DNA of 64,000 nt from Trebonia sp963767685. GTDB taxonomy: Bacteria > Actinomycetota > Actinomycetes > Streptosporangiales > Streptosporangiaceae. Numbering within the stretch: position 1 is the stretch's first letter; each line of letters begins with the position of its first letter. The notes under the pieces are model-generated. The model did not search any database. It was not told where the DNA came from and saw nothing but the letters and a program-made list of their open reading frames with translations. Location: contig CAVYEZ010000005.1 in assembly GCA_963767685.1 (NCBI GenBank), positions 1,550,001 through 1,614,000 of the forward strand. Direction: 5' to 3'. Both the position numbers and the translations under genes were made by a program. This document shows, piece by piece, positions 1 to 8,600 of the stretch.

Positions 1-138
1 CGCCGCCACGACCCGCACCCGGCGACGTTCGCCGCCGTCGCGCTGCTCACCGAGCTCTACCGAGGCACGAGGAGAGCCATGGTGCGAGGACCGGCGGAAT
101 CCCGCGTGCCAAAGAGCGCGCCCCTGCTCCCGGACTGA
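1..138 (+). CDS. C-terminal end of an unidentified protein (partial)
   Basis: The first frame is open from base 1 to a TGA at 136-138 and encodes about 45 residues, beginning RRHDPHPATFAAVALLTELY. The first 25 or so residues look like ordinary helical protein. The last 20 are encoded by the left half of the dispersed hairpin repeat described at 101-275, so the repeat appears to supply the stop codon. Too little is present to assign a family. It could also be chance coding. Confidence 0.3.
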   Translation, partial: RRHDPHPATFAAVALLTELYRGTRRAMVRGPAESRVPKSAPLLPD

Positions 139-275
139 GGAGCGAGGGGGCCCCCCGTGAGCCGAAGGGCGCGCCCCTGTCCTCGGACTGAGGAGGGAGG
201 GAGCGAGGAACGAGCGGACGAGCGACGAGGGAGAAGACAGGGGTCCCGAGCGCCCGGAGGCGAGCGGGGAAAACA
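101..275 (+). repeat. Dispersed hairpin element, locus A: one left half plus one complete simple copy
   Basis: A lone left half (about 101-150) is followed by a complete copy at 159-275. In the complete copy the left arm GGGCGC (167-172) plus CCCCTGTC (174-181) pairs exactly with GACAGGGG (236-243) plus GCGCCC (250-255). A six-base bulge, TCCCGA, lies only on the right side. The roughly 54-base loop is purine-rich and begins GGACTGAGGAGGGAGGGAGC after a short spacer. The copy ends with GGAGGCGAGCGGGGAAAACA. It lies just upstream of the FAD monooxygenase gene. The same loop and ends, with different but still complementary arms, recur near 9.2, 30.3 and 37.3 kb. Confidence 0.85.
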
Positions 276-384
276 CCGCACGCACTCGTTCGGAATGATG
301 ATTCTGCTCTGCGACAATCTTTGGCGGGAGATTCCGTCGCCGGACGCGATTGAGGGGTCCGCGGGGCTGCTGGATGATGGGCGC

Positions 385-1602
385 ATGACGCGTGTTGCGA
401 TTATCGGCGGCGGGATCGGTGGGCTGACGGCGGCCAACGCGCTGCTGCGGGCCGGCGTCGAGGTCTCCGTGTTCGAGGCTGCCGGGGAACTGAAGGAGAT
501 CGGGGCGGGGGTCGCCCTGCACGCCAACGCGATGCGGGTGCTGCGCTTCATCGGTGTCGAAAAGGCCGTCCGCGCGGTGGCGGGCAAGACCGACTACGCG
601 GTTACCAGGGACGGGACCAGCGGGCGGGTCATTTCCCGGACGAGCCGGGCGCGGCAGGCGGAACTGCTGGGCATCGAGCCCGCCACCGTGCACCGGGCTG
701 ACCTCCTCGACGTGCTCGCCGCCGCGCTGCCCGCGGGCATCGTGTCGCTCGGCAAGCGGAGCGTCGCCGTGGAGTCAGGCGAGTCGACGGCGACGGCGCG
801 GTTCGCGGACGGGAGCACCGCCGAGGCGGACGTGATCGTCGGGGCGGACGGCATCCACTCCGGCGTGCGGACGGCGCTGTTCGGGCCGGACGCGCCCCGG
901 TTCACCGGGAAGATCTGCTACCGGTCGGTCATCCCGACGGCGGCGGTGCGCGGGGGCGCCCTGGCGGACGTGGCGGCCGACAACGGGCAGTGGCTCGGGC
1001 CGCACGGCACGATCGTGCTCTACCCGCTGCGCGGCGAGCAGCTCATCAACGTGGTCTGCCACTACGACGACGAGTCCTACCGGCACGAGTCGTGGGTGAC
1101 GGAGTGCGAGCGCGCCGAGGTTCTCGGGCGGTACGCCGGGTGGCACCAGTCGCTGCTGCGGCTGTTCGAGGCCGGCGACACCTGGTACAAGTGGGCGCTG
1201 TACGACCGGGACCCGATCCCCGCCTGGACGTCGGGCCGGGTGACGCTGCTCGGCGACGCGGCGCACCCGATGCTGCCGTACCTGGGGCAGGGCGCCTGCC
1301 AGGCGCTTGAGGACGGGGCCGTGCTCGCGAACGCGCTGGCCGATCCCCGCTTCGCGGCCGATCCGGTCGCGGCCCTGGCGGCCTACGAGCGGACGCGGCG
1401 GCCCCGGGCCTCGCAGGTGGTGCTGACCGCACGGGCCCGCGGGGTGTCCAATCACCTGCCGTCGCGCTGGGCCGCGATGCGCCGCGACGCCGCGATCGCC
1501 GTGCGGCGGCGGCTGAACCGGCGTGACACGGACGGCCGGGGCGCGGCCTGGCTGGCCGACTACGACGCGACCTCGCCCTCGGTGCTCACGGGTGACCGGT
1601 AA
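385..1602 (+). CDS. FAD-dependent aromatic-ring monooxygenase (salicylate/3-hydroxybenzoate hydroxylase type)
   Basis: The 405-residue product has the order of a group A flavoprotein monooxygenase: a GxGxxG Rossmann motif at the N terminus (IIGGGIGGL), the DG motif (VGADGIHSGVR) near residue 155, and the GD motif (LLGDAAHPMLP) near residue 285. Such enzymes use NAD(P)H and O2 to hydroxylate phenolic acids in the cytosol. The frame is open upstream to 157, but that stretch is the hairpin repeat, so the ATG at 385, directly before the dinucleotide-binding motif, is the sensible start. The substrate cannot be read from sequence. A paralogue lies at 3736-4914 and ring-degradation genes occur elsewhere in the window. 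Confidence 0.85.
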   Translation: MTRVAIIGGGIGGLTAANALLRAGVEVSVFEAAGELKEIGAGVALHANAMRVLRFIGVEKAVRAVAGKTDYAVTRDGTSGRVISRTSRARQAELLGIEPATVHRADLLDVLAAALPAGIVSLGKRSVAVESGESTATARFADGSTAEADVIVGADGIHSGVRTALFGPDAPRFTGKICYRSVIPTAAVRGGALADVAADNGQWLGPHGTIVLYPLRGEQLINVVCHYDDESYRHESWVTECERAEVLGRYAGWHQSLLRLFEAGDTWYKWALYDRDPIPAWTSGRVTLLGDAAHPMLPYLGQGACQALEDGAVLANALADPRFAADPVAALAAYERTRRPRASQVVLTARARGVSNHLPSRWAAMRRDAAIAVRRRLNRRDTDGRGAAWLADYDATSPSVLTGDR

Positions 1603-1605
1603 GGT
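1600..1605 (+). promoter_or_regulatory. -10 hexamer TAAGGT of a probable leaderless promoter
   Basis: TAAGGT fits the actinobacterial TANNNT -10 consensus and ends eight bases before the ATG at 1614. Transcription would therefore start at or next to the start codon. It overlaps the stop codon of the preceding monooxygenase gene. Confidence 0.45.
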
Positions 1606-1613
1606 CACGGGCT

Positions 1614-2102
1614 ATGGACGATGTGCGGGAGACCTTGACCTGGGAGGCCTTCGGCGACGCGTCGCGGGAGCTCGCCCGGGCGATCGCCGATGACGGGTTC
1701 CGGCCCGACCTGATCCTGGCGATCGCCCGCGGCGGGCTCTTCGTCGCCGGGGCGCTCGGCTATGCCCTTTCCGTGAAGAACCTGCACGTGATGAACGTTG
1801 AGTTCTACAACGGGGTGGGGGCGACGCTCGACATGCCGGTGATGCTCCCGCCAGTCCCGTCCGCGGTTGACTTCTCGGAGAAGAAGGTCCTGGTCGCGGA
1901 CGACGTGGCGGACAGCGGCAAGACCCTCGAGCTGGTGCGGGGGTTCATCGCGGGGCACGTGGCCGAGGTGCGCTGCGCCGTGGTGTACGAGAAGCCGACG
2001 TCGCTGGTGAAGTGCGACTACGCGTGGAAGCAGACCGACCGGTGGATCAACTTCCCGTGGTCGAGCCTGCCGCCCGTGCTGCCGGGGGTGCTGGACGCCT
2101 GA
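1614..2102 (+). CDS. Type I phosphoribosyltransferase
   Basis: The 162-residue protein carries the PRPP-binding signature VLVADDVADSGKT near residue 100, with its paired acidic residues and the flexible-loop region before it. An ARGG segment near residue 42 fits the first PRPP loop. The size and the C-terminal WINFPWSSLPP resemble the xanthine-guanine/hypoxanthine PRTase group more than pyrR or upp. It probably moves a phosphoribosyl group to a purine base in the cytosol, but the base is not determined. No ribosome-binding site is seen, and a TANNNT hexamer eight bases upstream points to leaderless expression. It follows the monooxygenase by 11 bases. Confidence 0.75.
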   Translation: MDDVRETLTWEAFGDASRELARAIADDGFRPDLILAIARGGLFVAGALGYALSVKNLHVMNVEFYNGVGATLDMPVMLPPVPSAVDFSEKKVLVADDVADSGKTLELVRGFIAGHVAEVRCAVVYEKPTSLVKCDYAWKQTDRWINFPWSSLPPVLPGVLDA

Positions 2103-2126
2103 GGGCACCAGGCGGCCGGGAAAGTT

Positions 2127-2182
2127 CTTCAGGTTGATCTGATAAGTTCGATCTGAAGGTACCGTCCGCCCCTCCTGGAGGC
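2127..2182 (+). promoter_or_regulatory. Candidate operator/promoter with CTTCAG...CTGAAG inverted repeat
   Basis: CTTCAG (2127-2132) and CTGAAG (2153-2158) are exact inverted repeats, and two GATCTGA copies lie between or within them. TTGATC followed about 19 bases later by TACCGT could be -35 and -10 boxes for the hydrolase at 2189. A clear GGAGG ribosome-binding site lies just before its ATG. Confidence 0.35.
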
Positions 2183-2188
2183 CCGTTC

Positions 2189-2761
2189 ATGTCCGGTACG
2201 CCCGGCACCCGTTCCGTCCTGCTCCTGATGGATTTCCAGCACGGCATCGTCGAGAGCCTCGGCTCGTCGTCCGTGATCGAGGCCGCGGACCGCGCGGCCA
2301 AGGCCGCGCGGGCGGCAGGCATCCCGGTGATGTTCGTGCGGGTGGCCTTCCGGCCCGGCTACCCGGAGGTCGCCGAGTCCAATGCCTCGTTCTCCGCCCT
2401 CGCGGCGCAGGGCGGCGACGCGATGACGCAGGACCACGCCGTCACCCAGGTGCATGCCGCGCTTACCCCGCTAGACGGCGAGCCGGTCATCGTCAAGCGG
2501 CGGGTCAGCGCGTTCAGCGGGTCCGACCTCGACGTGCTGCTGCGCGCCGCGGGCGCCGACACGCTGATCCTGGCGGGCCTGTCCACCAGCGGCGTCGTGC
2601 TCTCCACGCTCCGCCAGGCGGCCGACCTCGACTACCGGCTCACGGTGCTCGCCGACGCCTGCGGCGACCGGGACGAGGAGGTGCACCGCGTGCTGACCGA
2701 GAAGGTCTTCCCGCGCCAGGCCCTCGTCACCACCGCCGACGAGTGGATCGAGTCGCTGTAG
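2189..2761 (+). CDS. Isochorismatase-family hydrolase lacking the usual catalytic cysteine
   Basis: The 190-residue protein has the isochorismatase-like fold signature: a catalytic aspartate in LLLMDFQHGIV near residue 15 and a conserved lysine in VKRRVSAFSGSDLD near residue 103. The next motif reads LAGLSTSGVVLST. In cysteine-hydrolase members (nicotinamidase, N-carbamoylsarcosine amidase) this stretch carries a cysteine, where valine is seen here. True isochorismatases such as PhzD act without that cysteine, so this may be a vinyl-ether hydrolase rather than an amidase. This is inference. The start at 2189 has a strong GGAGG box. The gene appears to stand alone. Confidence 0.75.
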   Translation: MSGTPGTRSVLLLMDFQHGIVESLGSSSVIEAADRAAKAARAAGIPVMFVRVAFRPGYPEVAESNASFSALAAQGGDAMTQDHAVTQVHAALTPLDGEPVIVKRRVSAFSGSDLDVLLRAAGADTLILAGLSTSGVVLSTLRQAADLDYRLTVLADACGDRDEEVHRVLTEKVFPRQALVTTADEWIESL

Positions 2762-2774
2762 CGGCTTAGCGGCA

Positions 2775-2792
2775 GCGGGCATACTTGCCCGC
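2775..2792 (+). promoter_or_regulatory. Hairpin abutting a start codon
   Basis: GCGGGCA-TACT-TGCCCGC is a perfect 7-bp stem with a four-base loop. It ends on the base before the ATG of the lipoprotein gene, so no Shine-Dalgarno sequence can fit between. It could instead be a protein-binding dyad over the promoter. Confidence 0.4.
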
Positions 2793-3665
2793 ATGGGAAA
2801 TTCTGCGGGGCGGCACGGGAAACGGTTGTGCACGCTGGCCGCGACGGCCGGCGTCGCGGCCATGGCCGCGCTGAGCGGGTGTGCGCACGGGAGCACGGCC
2901 AGTCCCCCGGCCGCGACATCGCCGACGACACAAGCCTCGGCCCCGGCAACGGCGCGGGGAGAGGCGGCGTGCAACCCCGACTACTGTGACCCGCCGAGCT
3001 GGGACACGGCCCGGGCGGCCACGCCGCTGACGCAGATCCCGCCGTTTGCCGAGCCGCTCAACGTTGTCATCAGCGCCAGGTCAACGGTGCCGCTCACGGA
3101 CATCCAGCAGGCGCTCGGGCAGTGGAAGACGGTCTCCACGGCGACGACGGTCAGCGTCGCCGGCATCCACCTGAAGTGCATCTCATCGGAGGCGGCCGAC
3201 GTGGAGGGCGGAGGTTACGTGCCGCAGCACGTGGCCTGGCGGCTCGGCGGCTGCCTCGGCGGCAACGAGCTCTCGCTGAGCGGCAACGAGGACCACGCGC
3301 GGATCTGGAACCAGCCGGTGCCTGGCAGCCGGTACGGCGCCTGGTTCATCGCGGCGAGCTACGAGACCATGTGCCTGGTGCGGAACGGCGTGCTGCGGAC
3401 GGCGAGCACGGACAAGCTGTACGCGGCGCTGCACCCGGGTGCCGCTTACCACTGCGTCGACGGCGGGCCCGGCAGCGTCCACACGGCGCACCCGGACGGG
3501 TACAACGACGCCGCGGCGGACTTCACCGCCGCGATCCTCGCGGCGGCCAAGAGCCACGGCTGGAAGGTCAGCCAGCGGACCGTCACGGTCCCGCGCGGCG
3601 CGAGCGCGGGAGAGGGCGGCGTCCCGTTCAGCCCGACCGCCTACGTCCTCACGGTGATCAGTTAG
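2793..3665 (+). CDS. Secreted lipoprotein of unknown function
   Basis: The 290-residue protein starts with a basic n-region, a hydrophobic stretch and the lipobox LSGC (cysteine near residue 29), predicting export and lipid attachment at the outer face of the membrane. A Ser/Thr/Ala/Pro-rich tether of about 30 residues follows. The remaining body of about 230 residues contains several cysteines (CNPDYC, CISS, GGCLGG, MCLV, YHC) that could form disulfides. I recognise no enzymatic motif. The start directly follows a perfect hairpin. No operon partner is evident: the next gene is 70 bases downstream and of a different type. Confidence 0.65.
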   Translation: MGNSAGRHGKRLCTLAATAGVAAMAALSGCAHGSTASPPAATSPTTQASAPATARGEAACNPDYCDPPSWDTARAATPLTQIPPFAEPLNVVISARSTVPLTDIQQALGQWKTVSTATTVSVAGIHLKCISSEAADVEGGGYVPQHVAWRLGGCLGGNELSLSGNEDHARIWNQPVPGSRYGAWFIAASYETMCLVRNGVLRTASTDKLYAALHPGAAYHCVDGGPGSVHTAHPDGYNDAAADFTAAILAAAKSHGWKVSQRTVTVPRGASAGEGGVPFSPTAYVLTVIS

Positions 3666-3735
3666 GTTCGGCCGGCCGGGGAATCGGGCGGCAGCCGGGC
3701 TAAGCCAACATCGCTTCTGGTAAATCTGTGGACTT

Positions 3736-4914
3736 ATGACCGAGATCGCGATCATCGGCGGAGGGATCGGCGGGCTGGCCGCCGCCGCGTTCCTGCACCG
3801 CGCGGGCCTCGCCGCCACCGTGTACGAGCAGGCGGGAGAGCTCAGGGAGGTCGGCGCCGGCGTGGTCGTCGCGCCCAACGCCGCCCGCCTGCTGCGCGCC
3901 CTCGGCGTCCTCGGCACCTTCGAGGAGCGCGCCGTCCCGCTTGAGACCGGCTGGGAGTTCCGCCGCTGGCGGGACGGCGCCGTGCTGTCCTCGGAAGACC
4001 TGGCGACGAAGTGCGAGCGTCTCTACGGCGAGCGCACCTACACCGCGCACCGCGCCGACCTGCTCGACGCGGTCCAGCGGGCCGTCCCGGCCGCGTCCGT
4101 CCGGCTCGGCAAGCGCTGCGTCGCCCTTGACGCCGACGGCTCGCGCCCCGCGCTGACGTTCGCCGACGGCGAGCGGGTCGCGGCCGACGTCGTGATCGGC
4201 GCGGACGGCATCCACTCGATGGTCCGCGCAGCCCTCACCGCGCCGGCCCCGCCTGCGTACTCGGGCCTGTGCGCCTTCCGCGCGCTCGTGCCCGCCGCGC
4301 GGGCGCCCGCGTTCGCCCGGCGGCCCGCCCAGACCCTCTGGGTCGGCCCTGGTCACCACCTCGTGCACTACCCCATCTCCGACGGCGAGCTGGTCAACCT
4401 GGTCGCCTTCGCCCCGGCCGGCGACTACACGACCGAGTCGTGGACCGCGACCGCGCCCATCGGGGAACTGCTCGCCGAGTTCGCGGGCTGGGACGAGCGG
4501 CTGGTCAGCCTCATCCGCGCGGCAAGCACCCCCGGCCGCTGGGCGCTGCTCGACCGCGCGCCGCTCACCCGGTGGAGCAGCGGCCCGGTGACGCTGCTCG
4601 GCGACGCCGCGCACCCGATGTTCCCGTTCTTCGGCCAGGGCGCCGCCCAGGCGATCGAGGACGGCGCCGTGCTCGCCCGCTGCCTCGCCGCCGACCCGGC
4701 GGACGTGGCCGCGGCGCTTCGCCGGTACGAGTCGCTGCGCATCCCCCGCACCACCCGCCTGCAGCAGGTCAGCCACGCCCGCGCGCACGTCAACCACCTG
4801 CCGGACGGCCCGGAGCAGCGGGCCCGCGATGCCTCGTTCAAGGACACCGACCCCCTGGTGGCCAGCGGGTGGATCTACGCCCACGACCCGGAGCGCGAGC
4901 CGCTGGACGCCTGA
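3736..4914 (+). CDS. FAD-dependent aromatic-ring monooxygenase, second copy
   Basis: The 392-residue protein has the same plan as the enzyme at 385-1602: IIGGGIGGLAAAAFLHRAG at the N terminus, the DG motif VIGADGIHSMVR near residue 155 and the GD motif LLGDAAHPMFPFFGQG near residue 290. The two are clearly paralogous but diverged along their whole length, so they probably have different substrates. It should hydroxylate a phenolic or heteroaromatic ring using NAD(P)H and O2. It converges on the channel gene at 4919 with only four bases between stop codons, and no terminator is visible there. Confidence 0.85.
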   Translation: MTEIAIIGGGIGGLAAAAFLHRAGLAATVYEQAGELREVGAGVVVAPNAARLLRALGVLGTFEERAVPLETGWEFRRWRDGAVLSSEDLATKCERLYGERTYTAHRADLLDAVQRAVPAASVRLGKRCVALDADGSRPALTFADGERVAADVVIGADGIHSMVRAALTAPAPPAYSGLCAFRALVPAARAPAFARRPAQTLWVGPGHHLVHYPISDGELVNLVAFAPAGDYTTESWTATAPIGELLAEFAGWDERLVSLIRAASTPGRWALLDRAPLTRWSSGPVTLLGDAAHPMFPFFGQGAAQAIEDGAVLARCLAADPADVAAALRRYESLRIPRTTRLQQVSHARAHVNHLPDGPEQRARDASFKDTDPLVASGWIYAHDPEREPLDA

Positions 4915-4918
4915 GCCG

Positions 4919-5572
4919 TCAGTCCGGCTGTTCTTCCTGGCCGGAGGTCGGGGTGGGGGTGACGGTCGTTTCAACGCGCCGTTCGATCCGGCGGTCGGGG
5001 ATGACCCACATGAGGGCAGCGCCGACGTAACAGGCGACCGCGATCCAGATGCCGGGACGGGCGGCTCCCTGCCCGCCGCCGCCCACCAGGGCGGCGACGG
5101 CGCCGGCGATGTAGAAAACCGGGGAGATCTTGCCCTTGATGTCGCCGCCGATGGCCTTGCGCAGGGCCGAGCCGTGGCCCTGGGTTTGGATGATCACCGT
5201 CTGCAGGACGTAGTAGGCGACGGCCGCGACCAGGAGGTTGACGCCGTAGACGACGACGGGGGTGCGCGCGTAGTGGCTCGCCTCCGTCCACTGAGTCGTG
5301 AACGGGAACAGGGACAGGCAGAACAGCAGGGCCAGGTTCGCCCACAGGATCCCGCCGGTGACGCGGGTGGCGAGCTGGAACATGTGGTGGTGGTTGGTCC
5401 AGTAAATGCCCACGTACACGAAGCTGAGCAGGTAGCTGAGCAGTCCGGGGCCGGTCGTGTGCCACAGGGCCGCCAGGTCGGTGCCCGCGGGCTCGCGCAG
5501 TTCGAGCACCATGATCGTGATGATGATGGCAAGGACGCCGTCGCTGAACGCCTCAAGACGGCCGGTCCGCAT
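4919..5572 (-). CDS. TMEM175-family (DUF1211) membrane channel-like protein
   Basis: The 217-residue protein opens with RLEAFSDGVLAIIITIMVLE, the hallmark FSDGV segment of bacterial TMEM175 potassium-channel homologues, in which the Phe-Ser-Asp of TM1 lines the pore. Five or six hydrophobic segments follow, with a polar WTNHHHMF stretch after the third. It should sit in the cytoplasmic membrane. Ion selectivity is not shown by sequence alone. TAGCCT lies six bases before the ATG on this strand, predicting leaderless expression. A fragment of the dispersed hairpin element lies immediately upstream. Confidence 0.8.
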   Translation of the reverse strand: MRTGRLEAFSDGVLAIIITIMVLELREPAGTDLAALWHTTGPGLLSYLLSFVYVGIYWTNHHHMFQLATRVTGGILWANLALLFCLSLFPFTTQWTEASHYARTPVVVYGVNLLVAAVAYYVLQTVIIQTQGHGSALRKAIGGDIKGKISPVFYIAGAVAALVGGGGQGAARPGIWIAVACYVGAALMWVIPDRRIERRVETTVTPTPTSGQEEQPD

Positions 5573-5578
5573 CGCGCC

Positions 5579-5584
5579 AGGCTA
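5579..5584 (-). promoter_or_regulatory. -10 hexamer TAGCCT for the TMEM175 gene
   Basis: On the minus strand TAGCCT is followed by six bases and then the ATG at 5572. This is the arrangement of leaderless actinobacterial promoters, seen at several other genes here. Confidence 0.5.
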
Positions 5585-5586
5585 CA

Positions 5587-5612
5587 GCATTTCCCGCGCT
5601 CGCCTCCGCGCG
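5587..5612 (-). repeat. Stray terminus of the dispersed hairpin element
   Basis: Read on the minus strand this is GCGCGGAGGCGAGCGCGGGA followed by AATGC. It matches the conserved right end of the hairpin elements at 0.27, 9.3, 30.45 and 37.4 kb. No arms or loop are present, so it is a relic or solo end, here in the opposite orientation to the others. Confidence 0.6.
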
Positions 5613-5623
5613 CTCGCGCTCGG

Positions 5624-8600
5624 TTACAGGTCGGTGAGGTAGCGGCCGTCCCGGCTCCGGCGGGGCTGCTTGGGTAGCTCGGTGACGCGGCCGCGGCCGC
5701 GGCCGCGGTGGAGCATGCCGGAGGCCGTGTCCGCGTCGACCGGGACGGACAGCAGGTAGCCCTGGCCGAACTGGCAGCCCATCCCGGCGAGCAGTTCCCG
5801 TTCCGTCTCGGTCTCGATGCCCTCGGCGATTACCTCGACCTCAAGCGTCCGCGCCAGCCTGACGATGCCCTCGACCAGGGCGTGCCGCCGCCAGGACGAG
5901 GCGATCCCGGTCACGAACGTCTTGTCGATCTTCAGCACGTCGATGGGCAGGTCAAGCAGGTAGCTGAGCGACGAGTAGCCGGTGCCGAAGTCGTCGATCG
6001 CCAGGCTGACGCCGATCTCCTTAAGCTCGTTCAGGTCGGCGCGGATCTGCTCGTTGCCACCGAGCACGAGGGACTCGGTCAGCTCGAGGAGCACCGCAGA
6101 AGGCGGCAGCGCCGACGCCTGCAGGGCCTGCCGCACGCTGTCGACGAAGCCCGGGTCACGGAACTGGCGGGCGGACACGTTGACCGAGACGTGCGGGCCG
6201 CCGGCCCCGGGTGCCGTGGCGAAGGGTTCGCCTGCGCCCGCTTCGTCCGCGGGGGGCGACAGGTCACGCCCCCACTGGGCCACGTCGGCCAGGGCCTGCC
6301 GCAGCACCCACGCGCCGAGCGGCACGATCAGGCCCGTCTCCTCGGCCAGCGAGATGAACTGGCCGGGCAGCATCATCCCCCAGCGCGGGTGGGGCCAGCG
6401 GATCAGCGACTCGAACCCGGCGATCTCGCCGGTCTCCAGGGTCACGATCGGCTGGTAGACCAGCGTGAACGCGGAGCTCTTGACGGCGTCCTCGAGCGCG
6501 GCCTGTATCTCCCGCCGCCTGAGCATCCCGCTGGTCAGCACCGGCTGGTAGTGCCGCCACCGCCGCTTGCCCGCCGCCTTCGCCGCGTAGAGGGCCAGGT
6601 CCGCGTGGCGCAGCAGCTCGTCCACGTCGCCGCTGTCCGCCGAGGTCGCCACGCCGACGGTCGCCGTGGCGAGCACCTTGGCCTCGCTGAGGGTGAACGG
6701 CTCGGTGAACGCCGCCACGATCCGCTCCGCGAACGCGTCCACGTCATCGGGCCCGGCGGCGTCGTCAATGAGCAGCGCGAACTCATCGCCGCCGAGGCGC
6801 GCCGCGGTGTCCGACGCGCGGACCGAGGCGGCCAGCCGGCCGGCGACCTCGACGAGCAGCTCGTCGCCGACGCCGTGCCCCATGGTGTCGTTGACGACCT
6901 TGAAGTCGTCAAGGTCGACGAACAGCACGCCCGCGGTCCTGCCCACGGCCCGGGCCGTCGCGAGCGCGTCCGCCGCCTCCCGGGCGAACAGCGACCGGTT
7001 GGGCAGCCCGGTCAGCGAGTCATGGAAGGCCCGGTACTTCAGCTCTTCCTCGAGCTTGTGCTGCTCGGTCACGTCCCGCAGGGTGAGCACGAGGCCGCCG
7101 ACGGTGAGGTCGTGCCGCAGGTCGCTCCAGCGGACCTCGACCACGACCATGCGCCCGTCAAGCCGCTCGACCTGGAGCAGGTACCCAGGCGAGGCACCGC
7201 GGGACATGGCGCTGCCGCTGGCGCTGAGGGTGAGCATCAGGTCGAGCACGCGGTCGACGTCAATCCGCGTCGCGGGGGCCACCAGGTCGGCGAGCAGCGC
7301 GCCCTCGACCTCGACGGCGCCGAAGATGTCGGCCGCGGACGGGGTCGCGTACCGGATCCGGCGGCCGTCGTCCACGATGAGGATCACGTCGGAGGCGTCC
7401 TGCACCAGGGTGCGGAATAGCGCCTGCCCGCGCTGGCGGGCCACCTGCCGGGTGAGCGCGAGCCGCTCGACGGCCAGGGCCGCCTGCCCGGCGAGGATCT
7501 CAAGCACCGTGGCAAGGTCGCCGAGCGGCCGCCGGTCGCCGAAGAACTCGATCAGCCCGATGAACGGGTCGCCGGCCGGCCGGTCCTTGAGAGTGAGCGG
7601 GCATAGCAGCGCGCCCTCGTAGTCGACGCGGCCCGTGCTGGTCACGGCGGGGCTGGTCACGGCGGTGCTGGTCAGGGCGGTGCTGGTCAGGGCGGTGCCG
7701 GCGAGGGCGCCGGCGTCCGGCCCCGGTACTTCCGAGTTCGGTGCTTCCGGGTGCGGTGCGGAGGGCGAGACGCCGTGCCTGGCGGCCCTGATCTCCGCGA
7801 TGGTGACAAACTTGGGAGCGCGCCCCCCGGCCAGCTTCAGCCAGACGCTGACCGGATCGGGGGGATACGCCGTCCCCGCCGACCCCGACGGGTCAACCTC
7901 GCGCAGGTAGTCGCCGTCCCTGACGGCGAGGAGGGCGCCGCGCCCGGCGGGGCCGCCAGGGATCAGGGCGGACGCCGCTTCCCGGACCGCGGCCGCGACC
8001 TCCTCGACCGCGCTCGCCGACGCCAGCGCCGCGCTCGCCATGCGCAGTGTCCGCTCGCGGACGAGGCTGCGCCGGCTGGTCGCGGCGGCATCCCAGAGCC
8101 GGGAGAGCATCAGCAGGTACAGGAGCCCGGACGCGACCGCCACGACGCCTTCGACGCCGTCGTGCTCCGTCGCGGCGTGATAGAGCAGGTAGGCGGGGGG
8201 GATCAGGGACGCCAGCATGAGCACGAGCACGCTGCCAGGGGCGGCGTCAGGGACCCGGTACCTGACCGACTTGGTCAGCTCGACCATCGACGGGTGCAGC
8301 GCGGCGGCCCCCCACGCGATGGCGCTGACCACGTAGCCAAGCGACAGCAGCGCCCCGGGGTGGCGGCCCGAGTCATTGACGAGGTCGTACGCCACGTCGG
8401 ACGCGACACCGCAGACCGTGCCCAGGGCGAACAGCACGGTGGACGGCCCCCGGGCCGTGCCCGGGGCGAGCAGCCGCGCGAGTGCCACCAGGACGAGCAG
8501 GTCGCCGACCGGGTAGGCCACGCTCACGATCCGCCGCGACCAGGACAGCGATGCGGCCGTCGCGTCGGGGACGACGAGGAAGATCCAGCCGAGCGTGATC

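Noticed and set aside
5708..7420. Long plus-strand frame opposite the GGDEF/EAL gene
   Set aside because: Antisense shadow typical of GC-rich codons. The minus-strand frame has complete domains.
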